64,000 bases of DNA. It comes from Sphingomonas hankookensis. Lineage in GTDB: Bacteria; Pseudomonadota; Alphaproteobacteria; Sphingomonadales; Sphingomonadaceae. Of this stretch, positions 62,963 to 64,000 are shown one piece after another. Below the pieces are notes generated by a model that worked only from the letters and a program-made list of their open reading frames with translations, ran no database searches and had not been told where the DNA came from. The position numbers were made by a program, and so were the translations under genes. The number at the start of each line of letters is the position of its first letter. Positions within the stretch are counted from its first letter, which is position 1. Where the stretch lies: assembly GCF_028551275.1 (NCBI RefSeq), contig NZ_CP117025.1:310001-374000 (forward strand). Reading direction: 5' to 3'.

Positions 62963-63835
62963 TCAGGCCCGCTTGCGCGTCGTGGCGGCCTTCTTCGCCG
63001 GTGCGCGCTTCTTCGGCGTGGTCTTCTTCGCCGGTGCCTTGGCCGCCGGCTTCTCGAGCGATTTCTTGAGCGCCGCCATCAGGTCGACGACATTGCCGCC
63101 GCTCGGTCGATCTTCGTTGGGGTCGGTATCGACGATCTTACGCCCCTTCGCCTTGGCCTTGCGCTCGATCAGGTCCTTCAACGCATCGACATAGCGGTCG
63201 TGAAACTCCTGCGGGTCGAACGCGGCGGTCTTCTTGGCGATCAGCGTCTCGGCCAGGTCGAGCAGATCGGCATCGGGCCTGGCATCGGGAATGTCGCGGA
63301 AATAGGACTGGGCGCGATTGACCTCGTCGGCATAGCGGAGCGTCTCCAGCACCAGCCCGCGCCCGCACGGCTTCAGGCTGACGACATATTCCCGGCCGCG
63401 CAGCGCCAGCTGGCCCAGCCCGACCTTCTTCGTGCGCTTCAACGCCTCGCGCAGCACGACGAACGCTTCCTCGGCAAGGTCGTCGGCGGGCACCACGAAA
63501 TAGGGTTTCTCGTAATAGATCACGTCGATCTCATGCGCGTCGACGAACTGGGTCAGCTCCAGCGTCTTCTTCGACTCCAGCTTGACCGCGTCGATCTCGT
63601 CCTGGTCGAGCAGGACATATTCGCCCTTTTCGAGCTGGTATCCCTTCATGATCTCGTCCGGGTCGACCGGGCCGATGCCGGTCACCGATTTCTCGTAATG
63701 GATCGGCTTGCCGCTGGGTTCGTGAATCTGGCGAAAGCTGATGCTCGCCCCCGATTTGGTGGCGCTGTAGATTTCGACCGGGATCGATACGAGGGCGAGG
63801 CGAATCTGCCCCTGCCAATATGCGCGTGCCGTCAT
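62963..63835 (-). CDS. ku: Non-homologous end joining protein Ku
   Basis: 290 aa; the homodimeric ring threads onto DNA ends and recruits LigD. The Ku core starts RAYWQGQIRLALVSIPVEIY and includes KGYQLEKGEYVLL, YYEKPYFVVP and LRYADEVNRAQ. The C terminus (about 255-290) is an extended Lys/Ala/Pro-rich tail resembling histone H1, which in other bacterial Ku proteins aids DNA binding. The start at 63835 was chosen over 63871. Confidence 0.95.
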   Translation of the reverse strand: MTARAYWQGQIRLALVSIPVEIYSATKSGASISFRQIHEPSGKPIHYEKSVTGIGPVDPDEIMKGYQLEKGEYVLLDQDEIDAVKLESKKTLELTQFVDAHEIDVIYYEKPYFVVPADDLAEEAFVVLREALKRTKKVGLGQLALRGREYVVSLKPCGRGLVLETLRYADEVNRAQSYFRDIPDARPDADLLDLAETLIAKKTAAFDPQEFHDRYVDALKDLIERKAKAKGRKIVDTDPNEDRPSGGNVVDLMAALKKSLEKPAAKAPAKKTTPKKRAPAKKAATTRKRA

Positions 63836-63952
63836 GCCGGTTGTCCCGAAATCGTTGCTCAACCGATTCAATTCGCAGGGGAAAGAGTCGTTCCGCGGCG
63901 CTGCCCATCGGGCCGGGGTGAAATCGCCTGCGAAAGGGCGTATGGGCGGGCC

Positions 63953-64000
63953 ATGACCGATCCCTTTGCCCTGTTCGACGAGTGGTTCGCCGAGGCGCAG
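63953..64000 (+). CDS. pdxH: Probable pyridoxamine 5'-phosphate oxidase, N terminus only
   Basis: The last 16 codons of the window read MTDPFALFDEWFAEAQ, which matches the N-terminal DP-x-x-LF-x-x-W-x-x-EA pattern of alphaproteobacterial PdxH. It is divergent from ku. The call rests on a short stretch and is tentative. Confidence 0.55.
   Translation, partial: MTDPFALFDEWFAEAQ

Overview
The window is a high-GC (about two thirds GC by eye) chromosomal segment from an alphaproteobacterium, most likely a sphingomonad (Sphingomonas or a close relative). The evidence is the SciP-type DUF1153 cell-cycle regulator, a beta-carotene hydroxylase of the CrtZ family, a TonB protein, the zinc-ribbon/ftsE/ftsX arrangement, a RibB fused to a degenerate cyclohydrolase domain, and small exported sphingomonad-style proteins. 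It is gene-dense and mostly core housekeeping. I see no rRNA, tRNA, insertion sequence, prophage, integron or CRISPR array.

Layout. 1-3.7 kb: proA (5' truncated by the window), nadD, rsfS, rlmH and a murein hydrolase activator, with overlapping starts and stops. 3.8-8.7 kb: a chemoreceptor, a C-terminal processing protease, dsbB, coq7 and a small exported protein. 8.9-14.2 kb: homoserine dehydrogenase and a 2-oxoglutarate oxygenase (minus strand), a Bcr/CflA-type drug exporter, and a coupled trio of an acidic protein, a frameshifted lipoprotein and a thioesterase. 14.4-22 kb: a SIMPL protein, an RND efflux pair, a DUF445 protein and PdeM. 22.2-26.4 kb: zinc-ribbon protein, ftsE-ftsX-ydcF-like-plsC, and an OmpA-like lipoprotein. 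26.5-32.7 kb: malate synthase G, a LysR regulator, then hppD, hmgA and a Rieske protein (tyrosine catabolism). 32.7-38.2 kb: patatin, PEBP and the rib operon (ribD, ribE, ribB-like, ribH) ended by an intrinsic terminator. 38.4-46.2 kb: tonB, gltX, prs, a DUF962 protein, a somewhat less GC-rich patch of unknown lipoproteins and membrane proteins, a TauE/SafE transporter and crtZ. 46.4-49.4 kb: sucC and etfBA. 49.6-55.5 kb: an exported protein, a renal-dipeptidase-type enzyme, nhaA, dapD, a HAD phosphatase and mnmA. 56-64 kb: sciP, a GlsB-type membrane protein, an HWE histidine kinase, msrA, galE, the ligD-ku NHEJ pair and the first codons of pdxH.

Pathways. Riboflavin synthesis is almost complete here, but the GTP cyclohydrolase II half of the RibBA-like protein has lost its zinc cysteines. 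HppD and HmgA catalyse consecutive steps from 4-hydroxyphenylpyruvate to maleylacetoacetate. SucC, EtfA/EtfB and Coq7 serve central respiration. LigD and Ku make up a two-component end-joining system.

The most unusual content is non-coding. Intergenic spaces hold at least four kinds of long palindromic element: two dispersed families, a pair of about 140-bp composite palindromes bracketing a two-gene unit, and single perfect palindromes. There is also an array of five consecutive hairpins after etfA. I found no convincing new enzymatic or defence system; the best leads are these elements, the degenerate cyclohydrolase domain, the frameshifted lipoprotein and the uncharacterised lipoprotein patch at 42-44 kb.
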